Shown: positions 1 to 10,640, counted from the stretch's first letter. The stretch: 33,751 bases of DNA from Chara braunii (GCA_003427395.1 BFEA01000218.1:297099-330849); one strand, 5' to 3'. Numbers and translations: made by a program. The notes: generated by a model not told the origin, from the letters alone.

Positions 1-579
1 TCGTTTTTCTCTTTTCTCTTTTTCTTTTTTTCTCGTTTTTTTTTTTAGGAATACGTGTAGTGGCCCTAAGGGCCTGTACTCAGCACATGCACAAAAGACA
101 AAACATATGGCGTCGTATTCTTCCATGTTCTGCAGAAGATTCATTCTGGCTTTGCACATTTGGTGAGTAGTGCAGCCAAGCCCTGAGAATCACATGCAGG
201 GCCTAGCTACGTGAGCAACCCATAACTGTTGGAACACAGACCTGAATTCGAATATTGAGTATATATTCGGCCAGCTCGTGCTCTGTGTCATGTTCACTGC
301 CTGCCTTGATTTTGGTGGGGGGGTCTGCGCTACATGGCTGCGACGACCCTTCAGATGGCCTGCATAGGCTGTCTGAGCTGTGTTAGGGGGGATTCCCCCA
401 CCCCCCCGGAAAAAAAAGGACTCTTGACATATGGGCCTCATATGGCGGGGTGTGACGCGGTAGGGGGGGTAGGACTCCTGGGGGTATTTTTTTGCACTTT
501 CGGGGTTTGTTGAACGAGGCACACCACCCAGTAGTCTGCAATGCGCGCGCACGCCCCCCGGGGGCGCGTTCATTTTTTT

Positions 580-595
580 CGTGCCACGTGGCACG
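580..595. other. 16-bp perfect palindrome with CACGTG core
   Basis: The sequence cgtgccacgtggcacg is its own reverse complement and contains the CACGTG G-box core that plant bZIP and bHLH proteins bind. No gene start lies nearby, so a regulatory role is only a possibility; it may simply be part of the palindromic GC block around it. Confidence 0.35.
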
Positions 596-653
596 CAGCG
601 CGTTTGAACGCGATTGAACACGGCCCCGTGGGGTATGAACGTGCGCGTTGAAT

Positions 654-678
654 GTGAACGCACGTTCAGCGCGTTCAC
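654..678. repeat. Short hairpin in a GAACGC-rich cluster
   Basis: gtgaacgc (654-661) pairs with gcgttcac (671-678) around a 9-base loop. The same GAACG/CGTTC words recur at 604-612 and 636-650, which looks like a degraded minisatellite. Confidence 0.4.
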
Positions 679-909
679 CCGGTTACATAGCCAGGCTCAT
701 TGAAGAAGGTGGGAACAAGTCGGAGAATTATGAAAGGGGGTGAAGTGGAATTGAGGGATGTAAGGTTGTTCAATCATGAAACATTAGGCAGTAGTCCCTT
801 CGTATCTCATTCTGATCTTCTTCGCTTGCCCCACTCCACTTAATTTCACCCAATTTTTCCCCATGAGCCCCTCCTAGCCAGTTGCCACGGAATTGTTGAA
901 TATATTGAC

Positions 910-1330
910 TTATTTCTGTGTGATATGAATCATATGATAAAGTTTTATTTGGGTCAGTAAGTTGATACCAAATTTTGGGTCATCAAGTCTAGCACCTTCC
1001 ATTTTATGTGTACGTCGGCGTCCCCACATGGCCCAGACAATAACCCCCCTACCTAATGTGAGTCGGTTAGGGGTATATGTATCCGCTTGCTGAGGGTTCC
1101 AGGTTTCACACAGCAGTGCCCTCCAATCCCATAGCCATGGCAATAAAGTACCGATTTGACTCTAGATCCTATCCCACCACCTCCGTACCAGCTGCTTTAT
1201 AAACAGTATTCCACCCTCCACAAATCCCCAGAGCTCTCTACAAGGCCTCAACCTCCTGCCTACATAGGTTGCAGAGCAAATGCCCCAGCACCGCCCAGCG
1301 TCGTTCCAACATCGACTAACCTAGACCCTA
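910..1330 (-). pseudogene. Possible C-terminal LINE ORF2 fragment
   Basis: On the minus strand an open frame ends at 910 and reads through GVIVWAMWGRRRTHKM. This resembles the hydrophobic 'W-A-x-W-x-x-R' stretch that follows the zinc-binding domain of plant L1 ORF2 proteins. Upstream, after an in-frame stop, come a Cys-containing DAGRCWGICSA stretch and several Trp residues. The DNA near 1281-1316 is also shared with segment S (8436 and 21184). No RT or endonuclease motif is present, so this would be a 5'-truncated, decayed copy. The assignment rests on composition and a short motif only. Confidence 0.28.
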
Positions 1331-1386
1331 AACATCACTGCCATATCAGAAGACAACAAAGCCAATACTGTCACATGGAATTCTAG

Positions 1387-2104
1387 ACATAATTTATCAG
1401 GGGTGCGGTGCTACCGGGAGCGCTGCGCCCCTGCGCTAGAGCACGGTTCCACACGAGGCGGGCGAAGCGGCTGGCGAGGCGATGGCGGGAGTGACATGCG
1501 ACGAGATTTTGAGGGCGCGACGCGGGATCTACTGGAGAGCGTGGGCGACAATGCAAGGACGGGGGACGAGAGAAAGGTATGACATTGTACGGAAGAGCTG
1601 GCGACGAGGTAGATGGAGGGCTATGGTTGCGTGTGGTAGGAGATGTGGGGTGTTGGTATAGATGGGCGGGGGGTGTCGAGTTGCCGGGTTAGGTTAGGCT
1701 TGTCGTCCTTGTTTTTTGGAAATACCTCCTTCTCCTAAACGGTATGGTATGGGGATATTTTAGGTGCTTTTTGGGTGGTTTTCAACCCCTTGTGGCGATT
1801 CGTCAACAGACTTGGTGAGAGGGTGTCACACTGTCTTTCGATTTCCTGCGGGGGATTGCGGATGGCCGTTCATGTTTTTGGTGCTTGCTCTGCTTTGAGC
1901 CGAGATGCGCAGTGGGAGGACGAGAGTTTTTTTTTTCCTTCCCCAAGAACGCAGAGGTGGGGTTTGAGGGGTATGAGGTAAGTGTCTTGGTTGAGGAAGA
2001 AGGATTGGGAGGCTGTTTTTTATTGGATTAGGATTCAGCCTATGCCTTATAATTTGAAATTGGTGCCAATCGTGATTTTTCTGAGTTGTCCTGATTTTTT
2101 TAAT
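1387..2104. other. Gene-free stretch, GC-rich then T-rich
   Basis: 1390-1700 is GC-rich and 1700-2104 is T- and G-rich with homopolymers. The open frames are under 100 codons and overlap on both strands without recognisable motifs. I see no gene. Confidence 0.4.
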
Positions 2105-2373
2105 AGCCATTTCGTCAAAACGGACATATTATATTTTTTGAACAAAATCAAAACTGATTTTTTTGGCCAAAATCCGATCGGAATTTTTGGCTCCTGGGGG
2201 TCTGGCGTTCCCTACATGTATCTGGTCTCAAGCAGAGACCAGATACATGTAGGGGGTCCGGCGTTCTGAAAACGCCGGACCCGCAGGAGCCAAAAATTCT
2301 GACCGGATTTTGGCCAAAAAGTTAGTTTTGATTTCGTTCAAAAATTATAATATGTCCGTTTTGACGAAATGGC
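2105..2373. mobile_element. Foldback / MITE-like inverted-repeat element
   Basis: The two halves are reverse complements over almost the whole 269 bp. The outer arms begin agccatttcgtcaaaacgg (2105) and end ccgttttgacgaaatggct (2373). The centre is a perfect 20-bp stem, 2210-2229 with 2235-2254, around the 5-base loop aagca. The right arm carries about 15 extra bases that themselves form a hairpin (gtccggcgtt / aacgccggac, about 2256-2281). No long coding frame is present. Long terminal inverted repeats with almost no unique centre fit a non-autonomous DNA element or foldback transposon. I could not define a target-site duplication because both flanks are T-runs. Confidence 0.75.
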
Positions 2374-2910
2374 TGTTTTTTTTGCTTTTCTTGAGTTGTA
2401 GCTGTTTGTTCTGAATTTTTTTTAGTTTTGTGTAACATCTGATTCATGAGATCTTACATGTTTTCTAAATGTAATTGAGCCCTGACCTGAAAGTCGTATT
2501 TTCTACGTGGAAAACTCGTACTTTTTGCGCAAGATTTATAATCTGTAACTCATAAATTTGAATTTGTTCTGACCTCAAGGAATGATTTCTTAATCTATAT
2601 CATCGTTTTCTGAATTAGTTCACGTTTAGCGTTCCTTTTGATCTATCTTTGTTTTTCTTCCCAACTTTTTTCAATAAATTCTAATCATAGCGGAGGTTCG
2701 AAAATCTATTTTGAAAATAATTTGTGAACACCTAAACCTAAATTCGTAATTATTTTCTTAATTGCATATATCTTGTAGAAATCTAATTTTTACTTTTTGT
2801 AATTGAATTCCTATGGTTTTTTGAGTCGGTATGTTGTTTTCCTAATTTGACCTATTTCTATTTGTTAGTTTTCGTCAGAATTCTGAGCAGGGCCCATGGG
2901 ATGGTCAAGT
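2374..2910. other. AT-rich gene-free spacer
   Basis: T- and A-rich sequence with many stops in all frames; no motif or repeat relationship seen. Confidence 0.4.
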
Positions 2911-3232
2911 GGAGTATCTTGTAGGGTCTGGGGGTTTCGTTTTGAAGTAGGGGGCATAAGGCATCAAAGGATTCTTAGCAAGGATGGAGAGAGGATGAAA
3001 TAGGGTTGTTCAACGGGTACCGCCTCGGCGCCTAGGGGGAACTCTTATCAAATGCGATTGGCGTTGGGTAGTTTAGGCTGTCCAATGGGTACTGGCTGTT
3101 GAGGGCGAGCTTTAGGGCGATTGGCATTGGGCAGTGCTGTTTCACCCCCTCGAGGACAGAGATTGGAATTCTTGTGGGGGCAAGGAATTTCAGGGTGATG
3201 ATGGTGTCTGCCCCCTGCTGAGATAAGGCTCT
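2911..3232 (+). repeat. Direct duplication, copy 1
   Basis: About 320 bp that recurs 571 bp downstream at 3482-3802. Shared landmarks are ggagtatctt/ggagcatctt at the left edge, gcgattggcgt near 3055/3625, aattcttgtgggggcaa near 3167 and cagggtgatgatggtg near 3191. The copies differ by many substitutions and small indels, so the duplication is old. No convincing coding frame is conserved. Confidence 0.75.
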
Positions 3233-3481
3233 CTGGGCTCTTTACGAGGACGGAGTTTGGAAGGCGAATAAGGTTCTTCCTTTCGATGATGGAGGCATGA
3301 TTCTTCATGTTGTCTGTTTCAGGGTTTGCCTGGTTTCCTATATTTGGCCTTTTCCTCGGCAGAGGTTTGTCAGAACCAGGTTCTCTGAATTTTGCCTATT
3401 TCTGAAGACTGTCGTAGAAATTTTTTAAGTCGCTTTTTCTTTGTTTCTCTCTCTTCGTATTCCGTTCCAAAAAAACCTGGC

Positions 3482-3802
3482 GGAGCATCTTGTGGAGCTT
3501 TCGGGAACCTGCTTTGAAGTGGTAAGGGGCCAGGGGCATCAAATGATTCTTCACAAGGACAGAGAGGGGGAGGAAATAGGGCTGCTCGATGGGTACCGGC
3601 TAGGGGGGCCTCTTATCAGATGCGATTGGCGTCGGGTAGGTTAGGCTGTCTGATGGGTACCGGCTGATGAGAGTGAACTCTGGCACGATTGGCATTGGGT
3701 ATTGCTAGTTCACCGCCTTGAGGATGGAGACCAGAATTCTTGTGGGGGTAAAAAATTTCAGGGTAATGATGGTGCTCGGCCCCCGCGGGGATGAGGTTCT
3801 AA
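3482..3802 (+). repeat. Direct duplication, copy 2
   Basis: Second copy of the 2911-3232 unit, in the same orientation. It keeps gattcttcacaaggacag, gatgcgattggcgtcggg and aattcttgtgggggtaa in the same order and spacing. About 250 bp of unrelated sequence separates the copies. Confidence 0.75.
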
Positions 3803-4737
3803 AGTAGATAAGAATAACAAGAAGAGAGTTCCCCTATATAAATCCAAATTTGTACGCATACCGCTCAACGCTCCGTACCGGGTCCGCTGATCAGAGTAGT
3901 AGGGGGGGCGTGGCCGAGGATTTTTGGCAATGGGGGTTGAGCCTCCCAAAGCGAAACGGGGGTCTCTAGTTTCGGGCCGAGGGTAGCCTTGGTGGGGGCT
4001 TGAGTCGTCGTCGAGGATGAAGGACGGGCACGACACTCGTCCCGTTCAACCGTTGAGCAGGGGGTGGGCGAAGCCCCCAAAAGTGCCTTGGAAAAGAAAG
4101 GAGCAGGCAGGAAAGCGGGTGAGGAACGGGGGTTCCCGCTCCTCTTGATGTCTGGTTCGCGGTGACGATAGGGGCCGTCGGTCCAGACTTTTCAGGCTTC
4201 GTCGTCAGGTTCGTCACATCCGCGGGGGCATCCCGGCGCGGGGCCTCCGACGGCGGAGTGCGTCGCAGGAACCGTCATTCGGAAGCTGGCCGGAAGGGCG
4301 CCCGCGTTGTGGGAAAGTTCGGGGAACCGGGCTGCCCCTTCATACCCCAGGACTAGCGTCGCCAGGAGCACGAGTCCCCCTGACGGCACCAACGGCAGTT
4401 AAACTGGGGTCGCCACGTGGCATGGGCCGCGGACCAGGGTAGCACCGTCAGGTCGGTGTAAGGCAATATCAGAGATGGGGAGGAGAACCAGTCAATCAAT
4501 ACAAACCCACTCCCTCCGGTATGGCATGCTCTGACGGGGTTGTGCCAATGGACCGACTTCGTTCGTCGCAGGGCGCCCCGTACATCCGCGTCGCAGTACA
4601 CGCTATCGTCGTCGGCGATAGGGAAGGTCGGCAACGCGCTGAGGCGAACTGAGTCGAAGGAGGGGCACGGGCGGGAACCCATGCTCACGTTCAACAAGGG
4701 CGACTCTGGCTCCATGCAAAGAGCAGCAGCTTCTCGC

Positions 4738-4772
<35 letters not shown>

Positions 4773-6239
4773 GGCACACACAAACAAGGGGCCCCGTCGA
4801 ATCCGCGGAGACGCCCGCTGGTCACGACGAGCATGTGCAGCGGACGCCCCCGGTCATCGATGGCGGATACAGGACAACAACCGCCCGCGTCCCAGGACCC
4901 CGACTCGGTCACGAGGAAGGAAGGAAATCCACCTCAAGAAGAAAAAAAAATCACATGCGCACATATCCTATGCAAAGGGGGGGGGAGGGAGTAAGATGGC
5001 CAACATAATCGTGCATTCATGCAGACAGTCGTCACCCGATACTCCCCAACACACACATCCTTACACGCACTCGCATACTTCCACGAATCGTCCCCTCAAC
5101 ATGCATACAACAAGATACCCGACCCTCGGGACATTGCACACATCACGCAGAGACAAAGCAGCAATGGAGACGAAAGCGAGTTCCTCCGTATACAAAAATT
5201 CTCAGTTGGCTGGCGCCCCTGGCGCAGCCTCAAAATTCCCCAAGACCAACGACCACCATAGCCACAAGGCCCTGCCGCGATCGGCGTCCAATCTCCACCA
5301 CCGCTCGGTCCCTCCAGCTGTCTTATGCCGAATGTACCGCTAAGCACGCCCCGCGCCGTCACTCCGCCCGTCACTTGGGCTCGTCAAGCCTTTTCGTCGC
5401 CGCGGACCTCGCGCATAGCTCACACAACATTGCAGCCGAGATCAAAGAGAGGGAGAGGAAGGGATTGCGAGAATTTATAGCGTAGGAGGCGGCGGGTTGT
5501 CAGCGCGAGGTGCGGGTAGCATGGGTTGTAGATGAGCAAGACACAAGAAGGGCCGGGGTTCCAAAAGGATCGTCGGGGTTGAGGTGGTTGACCCAGGTGA
5601 TCGGGGTGTTCGTTCAAACAGTGCGCGCTTTCCACCTTCACCGCATTGATCCGAGCATCCCAATCACCTTGCCAATCAACTCTCAACGAAAGGGGGGGGG
5701 GGGATCCGACTTTGCTCGAGGGAAGACGAAGAGGCATGCAAAAAGGAAGCGCGCGACAAGAAGGGAAGATGGCGTTGGGATGCGAGCGGGGGAAAGGGTT
5801 TACGCGGCGCACAAGAATTCGAAAACAGCCGCGCACACAAAAATTTAAAAGAAGAAAAAGAAATCAAAAAAGTCCTATCTATATTAATTCCTAACTGTTT
5901 CTTGGCGCGACGGCTATTCGACCGCGCGAAAAATGGCCTTAGGGGCCGTTCTGAAAAGAAGGAAAAAGTGAGAGAAAAAAGAAAAAAAGGAAAATACACC
6001 CCATTTTTCCCAATCGCTTAGGCTCCGTAGTTCAGGGCTTCCGTAGGATTTTCCCATAAGGGTATGGAAAACCGCAAACTACTAGCTTAGCTTATCACTT
6101 TACCCGGATCAGTCTGTGCCTCTTCCTTTCGATGATAGACAGTGGGGTTTGCTGCTCGAGTAGCCTAGTAATAGGTTGGCAGGTCAGCAGCTATCCAAGT
6201 TTTTTCTTAAATTGTTCTTGAACTTCTTCATAGTTTTCA
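3803..6239. other. GC-rich then mixed region without recognised genes
   Basis: 3840-5340 is GC-rich and open in several overlapping frames on both strands. The longest plus frame (4540-5343) runs through a CT microsatellite and a poly-A tract and has no recognisable domain; its length is explained by base composition. 5345-6239 holds poly-G (5692-5702), A-rich and G-rich tracts. A host exon could hide here, but I cannot support one. Confidence 0.4.
4742..4770. repeat. (CT)n microsatellite
   Basis: Uninterrupted CT dinucleotides, about 14.5 units. Confidence 0.95.
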
Positions 6240-6400
6240 GATTGTTCTTAGTCGAAGTCAGGTAAAGGCCCTGGTACTTCCAATCATTGTATAATTCTAT
6301 ATGGGACGCTGGGCCCGGTTCCCAGCACGTGTTGCTCCCCATGAATATATTGGAGCATTGTCCAAAAAATAAATAAAAAAAAATAAATCCTGTCGAGTCC
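6240..6400 (+). mobile_element. A-tailed retroposon 3' end with hairpins, copy 1
   Basis: The segment matches 31,160-31,370 in order and orientation: an aaggcc...cttccaatcatt block, TATA-like word, gggacgctgg, then two hairpins. Hairpin 1 is gctggg (6308-6313) with cccagc (6321-6326), loop cccggtt. Hairpin 2 is tgctcc (6333-6338) with ggagca (6352-6357). An A-rich tail follows (6364-6389). A stem-loop followed by poly(A) is typical of the 3' end of a LINE or SINE. No coding sequence is attached. Confidence 0.5.
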
Positions 6401-6511
6401 ATAGATGTTAATAATTAGTAGTGACTTGTGACGAAAGGAATATTGATAAGCAGAAGACGATGATCATGGAATCCCCCCCCTCCTCCCTCTCACCCTATCC
6501 CACCACGTGGC

Positions 6512-7493
6512 GCCAGGGCCTGAGTATAAAGACGGACAGATTGATGTCTTGGAGGCCATGAAGGCTATGGACCTACGGATCCCTGTACCTATGCCTTATT
6601 TACTGACAATTTCGGAGGTGGCTAATGAAAAACTGATTGAGCGATGCCTAAAGAATCGATGATGATTCGAAGACGGTCGGAAATGCAAGAAGCTAGCCAT
6701 AGAAAGCCGACTGGCTGCCACCGAGGCGCAACCTTCAACCCCACGACCTCCCAAAACGGCGCGCATTGGAATGATCCAGGCCATAGATCCATCGACGGAG
6801 AAACCCGAGGTCTTCCTCCGTCCTTACCCGATTACTTGGAGAAGTGTCGAGTGTGACTGCAAAGTCTGGGGAAGCCCCTCGTCATCCATCCTCTGTTCCG
6901 GATCGTCGGCGGTGGCTCTTTCTTGGGGGTTAACGAAGTGCTTGGGACGAGAGGGACAGATTCAGCCCCTCCGACGGGATGAGTTGTATGTGTCTGCTAC
7001 AGAATACAACATCAATTGTAAGGGACGAATCACGAATGTACCTATACGGGTTAGTTGGATACATTGTCTGTGTGACGCGATCGTTCTAGATGTACAGGCA
7101 TATGATGTGTGGTTAGGAATCCTGTGGCAGGCAGCGGTTAGAGCGCAAATGCACTTTGACAGTTCCAAAGTGGTGCTGACATCGGCCCAGCCCAAACCCC
7201 AAACGATACCAATGAGGCTGGTGGTGCGCATCCGCGTGCAGCCAATCTCTCACATTTCCACAGAAGTCCGCCAGGCTAATCTAAATCGGTGGCTGCCAAT
7301 AAATGAGGAGAAGACCACGCCTGAAGTCGAGGGCTCGGACGAACTCAACCGGTATCCTATCCGAGTTCACGATCGGTTTTGCCGACTTGGTCTATGCAAG
7401 TCCCAAAGGACCATCCAGAGAGAGTCTAGCTGGTCCCAGATGCTTTCCTCTACCATCCAGGGGGGCTCTGGTACGAGTGTCACGGATAACTGA
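6512..7493 (+). pseudogene. Gypsy-type polyprotein fragment with retropepsin-like domain (module X, copy 1)
   Basis: One reading frame runs from about 6512 to the TGA at 7491-7493, broken by two adjacent TGA codons at 6660-6665. The first part has VLEAMKAMDLRIPVPMPYLL, the amphipathic 'V...I.VP...LLTIS' type of segment that often precedes the protease in gypsy elements. The second part looks like a retropepsin: a SILCSGSSAVALSWG loop (about 6888-6930), an ELYVSAT...CKG flap-like region, and a YDVWLGILWQ...MHFD block (about 7101-7160) equivalent to the usual YDVILGMDWL...IDF. The catalytic D-S/T-G is C-S-G here. No RT, RNase H or integrase follows. Copy 2 lies inverted at 16,434-17,926. The fold assignment is by motif order only. 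Confidence 0.55.
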
Positions 7494-8270
7494 TCCCTTG
7501 GAACCGCCTGCATCCCTCCATTTTAATATGGACTGTATACCCAAGAGGCGGTAGGAACAGCCTCATGCATTATCAACCACATGATGCCAACATGCTTGGG
7601 GACCGGTAGGGTGAGCAAGGTTGATCAGAATGTCGAAAGCCTGCGTTCAAACCACTAGTACCTTTCCCATATATCGGCCGCGGGCTCCTTACCGTGACTT
7701 TTGGAGGCACGAAATCGTCGAAATGGAACACAGGCCGCCGATGAAATTTATCAACGGCGGCCCAAACCCCACTTGCCTTTCATGTATCTCGCTGTGAAAT
7801 TGTTTTTCAAGCGGGGAAAGGTACTGGTGGTTCAAGTTTACAAACTGGATAGAGCTCAACTGACCAAGCTTGAGCCATTGGCGGAAAATAGAGTCAGGGA
7901 TATCTACCCCAGGCAAAATCAGGTTACATGCCAGCTTGACCAAAAATTCTAAAACCGAGCAAGTGTGATGGGGTTTCATGGGATCATTCCACTACCAGTG
8001 TCGCGAAGGAGGTGTGCAGAGGGAGTCAAAACAAAAAAAGGAAGAAACTCCTTCGAAATGAATCATAATAAGCCGGGAACCGTGACCGTGCCCGACGTCC
8101 CTTACAAAATAGTTGTTAGTGACCCCCCGATGATCAAGGCGTCACCGACCAAGGTCAAAAGTGGGTCTACTGCGATAGTTCTTGCCTCCCACTTCAAAAC
8201 TCGAACTTGATGTAACTACTAAAAGTCTACTCAAAAAGCTTACAAACTATTGTACCAACCCTTTTATAGA
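6776..8270 (+). repeat. Module X copy 1 (long inverted repeat partner)
   Basis: About 1.5 kb that matches the reverse complement of 16,434-17,926 almost base for base, from ccaggcca at 6776 to cttttataga at 8270. It covers the retropepsin-like coding part and the downstream sequence. Upstream of 6776 the two copies are unrelated. Confidence 0.85.
7694..8210 (+). pseudogene. Downstream part of module X, copy 1 (coding strand uncertain)
   Basis: The plus frame 7701-8210 carries GKVLVVQVYKLDRAQLTKLE and, after a TAA at about 7951-7953, ASVMGFHGIIPLP up to HFKTRT. Copy 2 has glutamine at that TAA position but different stops elsewhere, so each copy is broken independently. On the minus strand a frame from 7979 to 7689 is open, and the matching frame in copy 2 (16,723-17,055) is open too. 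I cannot decide which strand was coding, and no known domain is evident on either. Confidence 0.4.
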
Positions 8271-8410
8271 TTTCTCCCACCTGTCTCTAATTCTGAACTA
8301 TCTTCTAGCCTGTTCTAACTCATCGTCACACTTAGTCACAAAACATATTAATTCACCAAAAGATGAAATTTGTCCGCAGTACAGAGAAACATATTTACTT
8401 TAGTGTCCTG

Positions 8411-8480
8411 TTTTTTTTTTTTTTCACAGGGCTACGCCCCAGCACCGGCCAGCGTCATTCCGACATCGGCAAACCAAGCG
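8411..8480 (-). mobile_element. Poly(A)-ended retroposon edge inside S
   Basis: On the minus strand the block gatgtcggaatgacgctggc...cgtagccctgtg is followed directly by A14 (plus-strand T-run 8411-8424). In copy B the run is longer (about 21 T). A sequence block ending in a variable poly(A) fits a retroposon 3' end. The same block without a tail occurs diverged at 1281-1316. Confidence 0.35.
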
Positions 8481-9349
8481 CACAAAATATTACAGCTTTG
8501 CAAGGTGCAGCCAGAATTCTTCCATCTCTAAAAACTTGTATTCTATATGAGAAGAAAAGTTAGAAAACCATACGTCGCCTAGGAAAACATATTACTGTCC
8601 TAGCTATCTATTATGTACAAAAGTGTTTCACACGACTTCATCATTGAATTTCATAGAAAGGGTAAGAAAGCTACTATTCATCCAACAAAGGGCCTCACTC
8701 CACTTAGTCCACTACGGTCCACTATGCGAAATCAGACAGTCGAACGTCACTCCACTCATTGCACATTATCCGTCATGATGTGTGAAATCGTTGGATAGTC
8801 GTCAGAAATCGCATGGCCAATCAACTAGTATCCGTTTTTGTATAGCTCCCAGCCTGTGGAAGTTACACGGACGGTCGAACTCACGGACCACAGCGGTCTC
8901 CGTGCGCGCGTTCCGCCAGACCGCCCCGAGGCTCACTTCATGGTGTTGGCCATAAAAATAAAAGAAAAAGGGGCAAGTACGTTGCAGTCACACCCAACGT
9001 TCAGAATAGGCAACTTTAGCACTTTCGGAAATGGAGCAAAAAAGGCAACTGTAAATCAGCCAAGCGCCACTGCGGGTATGACTGTTGCAGTTTTAGAACC
9101 CCGCTAAACTTGCACATTTCAAACTAAAGACTTAGTGTGTCACAGCCACAGTTTCCCCAATTTGAAAGAAGGACCATGAACAAGGGTCCATTAGCAGGCC
9201 CCGTACATTACCCGTCTTGCCCACAAACACTGGTAGTGCAGTGGGGGCACATGCTCAAAGAAGTTTCCACGCAATGCCACCTCGTAGTGTGTCCTTCCTC
9301 CTGGTAGTGCAGCAACTCGTACGCGAATTATTTTATTTTTTTCAAAGAA

Positions 9350-9400
9350 GTCACACCCACACACGCACACAAACACATACACACACACACACATACATTG

Positions 9401-9440
<40 letters not shown>
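9350..9440. repeat. Compound (CA)n microsatellite
   Basis: CA repeats with CG, AA, TA and TTGT interruptions, then about 19 uninterrupted CA units ending at 9440. It forms the right end of segment S copy A. Confidence 0.95.
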
Positions 9441-9442
<2 letters not shown>

Positions 9443-10640
9443 AGTTTTTTCTATTTGTATTCTTTAGTACTTCCTTCTTTGCAGGATTTTTTCCTAATAT
9501 ATCTATCAATACTTAATTACTTAAACAATGAAAGATATTTCTTTAATAGTTAAAAAATAAATTAAAATTCCTTTTTTTATAAAACAAATAACCTTTTTTT
9601 TTTAAATAAAATTATAAAATAATAATAAAGTAATAATAATTTAAAAAAATATATGCAACAAATTAGAATACTACTACGATTAATATTAAATAAAGACCTC
9701 ACATACCCCGTACTCCCCCCAATACTTGCATGATATATGGTTGCAAGATTTGGCGCTTACCACACCCCCCTCTAAATCGGAAACTGTTTCTAATTATACA
9801 AAGCATACACCGACTATAACAAAGTTATGGGTCTGCTTGGTATTGTACACTATAGATTACGTAACCTTAATTTTACAACTTTCACACACGAAGATAATAA
9901 AACGTTTCACTCACGGTACCACACATCCCAGCAAATATACCGGCAACACAAAGCACCACCACTCTGAAACGACACAACCAGACAGGCGAAAAAAACAAAG
10001 CACACGCGCACAAGACAGTAAAAGAATAAACATACCACTGCTCCCGCCATAGCCAAAACCCTCCAATTAAAAAACGACAAACAATGAGAGCATACCCCAC
10101 GAGCCGACACACGTACAGACAAAGGAAGAACTGTACCACCCTGACATACTGTCGGCCATACCCATACAAATACTCCCCGACTGCAAGTCCACTGTGACAC
10201 ACCCACTCTCTCACCTGAACCCACATCCCGAGGCAATGTACCCATCAAACATCACTCAAATGATTGCGTCACCTAGATCTATCACTCCTAGTAATAATAT
10301 CTCACGCTAATACCCCACTACCCTCACCGTCGCAAAATCATGAACATCGCTAAACAAGTGGTCACAACAAGGCATTTGTTCCCCCCTCTATCCGAACGCA
10401 CCACACACACCCCTCACAACTGTGTTACAATCTCTGCCAAAATGGATCCCCTACCCTTACACCTAACCTACCCCATCTTCGGTACACCCTCCTTATATAC
10501 TTTGATATTCTATCATATACTATTCACCCACAACCTTCATACCCACTCTGCTATGCATCGGACATACGAGAGATATGTTTTTTTTCATAACCGTTGGCGT
10601 CCCCGTGCTCTAACGCACGAGTTCTCGCCTGCTTGACCTG
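9441..10640. other. AT-rich then C/A-rich gene-free stretch
   Basis: 9441-9720 is very AT-rich. From 9720 the plus strand becomes C- and A-rich with few G. Minus-strand frames around 9882-10,248 stay open because of this skew and have no recognisable motif. I see no gene. Confidence 0.4.

Larger units (their letters stand above)
1..909. other. Non-coding leader region of the window
   Basis: The first 60 bases are a T/C tract. The rest holds G- and C-homopolymers (around 318-325 and 400-408), a palindromic GC block near 545-570 and a cluster of GAACGC/GCGTTC-type words at 600-680. Open frames here are short and low in complexity, and none resembles a protein I know. I see no gene. Confidence 0.5.
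8317..9440 (+). repeat. Segment S, copy A
   Basis: About 1.1 kb repeated in direct orientation at 21,059-22,280. The copies share essentially all sequence from aactcatc to the CA array, including gatgaaatttgtccgcagta, the poly-T with cacagggctacgcccc, and gtcacacccacacacgcac. Internal open frames (for example 8838-9107) are short and not equally open in both copies. S starts 46 bp after module X. I do not see TG...CA LTR ends. Its nature is unknown. Confidence 0.8.

Noticed and set aside
580-595. G-box promoter element
   Set aside because: No supported gene start nearby, so kept only as a palindrome.
4540-5343. Long plus-strand open frame (267 codons)
   Set aside because: It runs through a CT microsatellite and an A-run, has no recognisable domain, and overlaps equally open frames on the other strand in GC-rich DNA.
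9350-9440. CRISPR-like or telomere-like array
   Set aside because: Plain CA microsatellite, with no spacers and no telomeric heptamer.
9882-10248. Two minus frames of about 113 codons
   Set aside because: Open because of C/A skew; compositions are Val/Cys/Tyr-rich without motifs and the two frames overlap each other.
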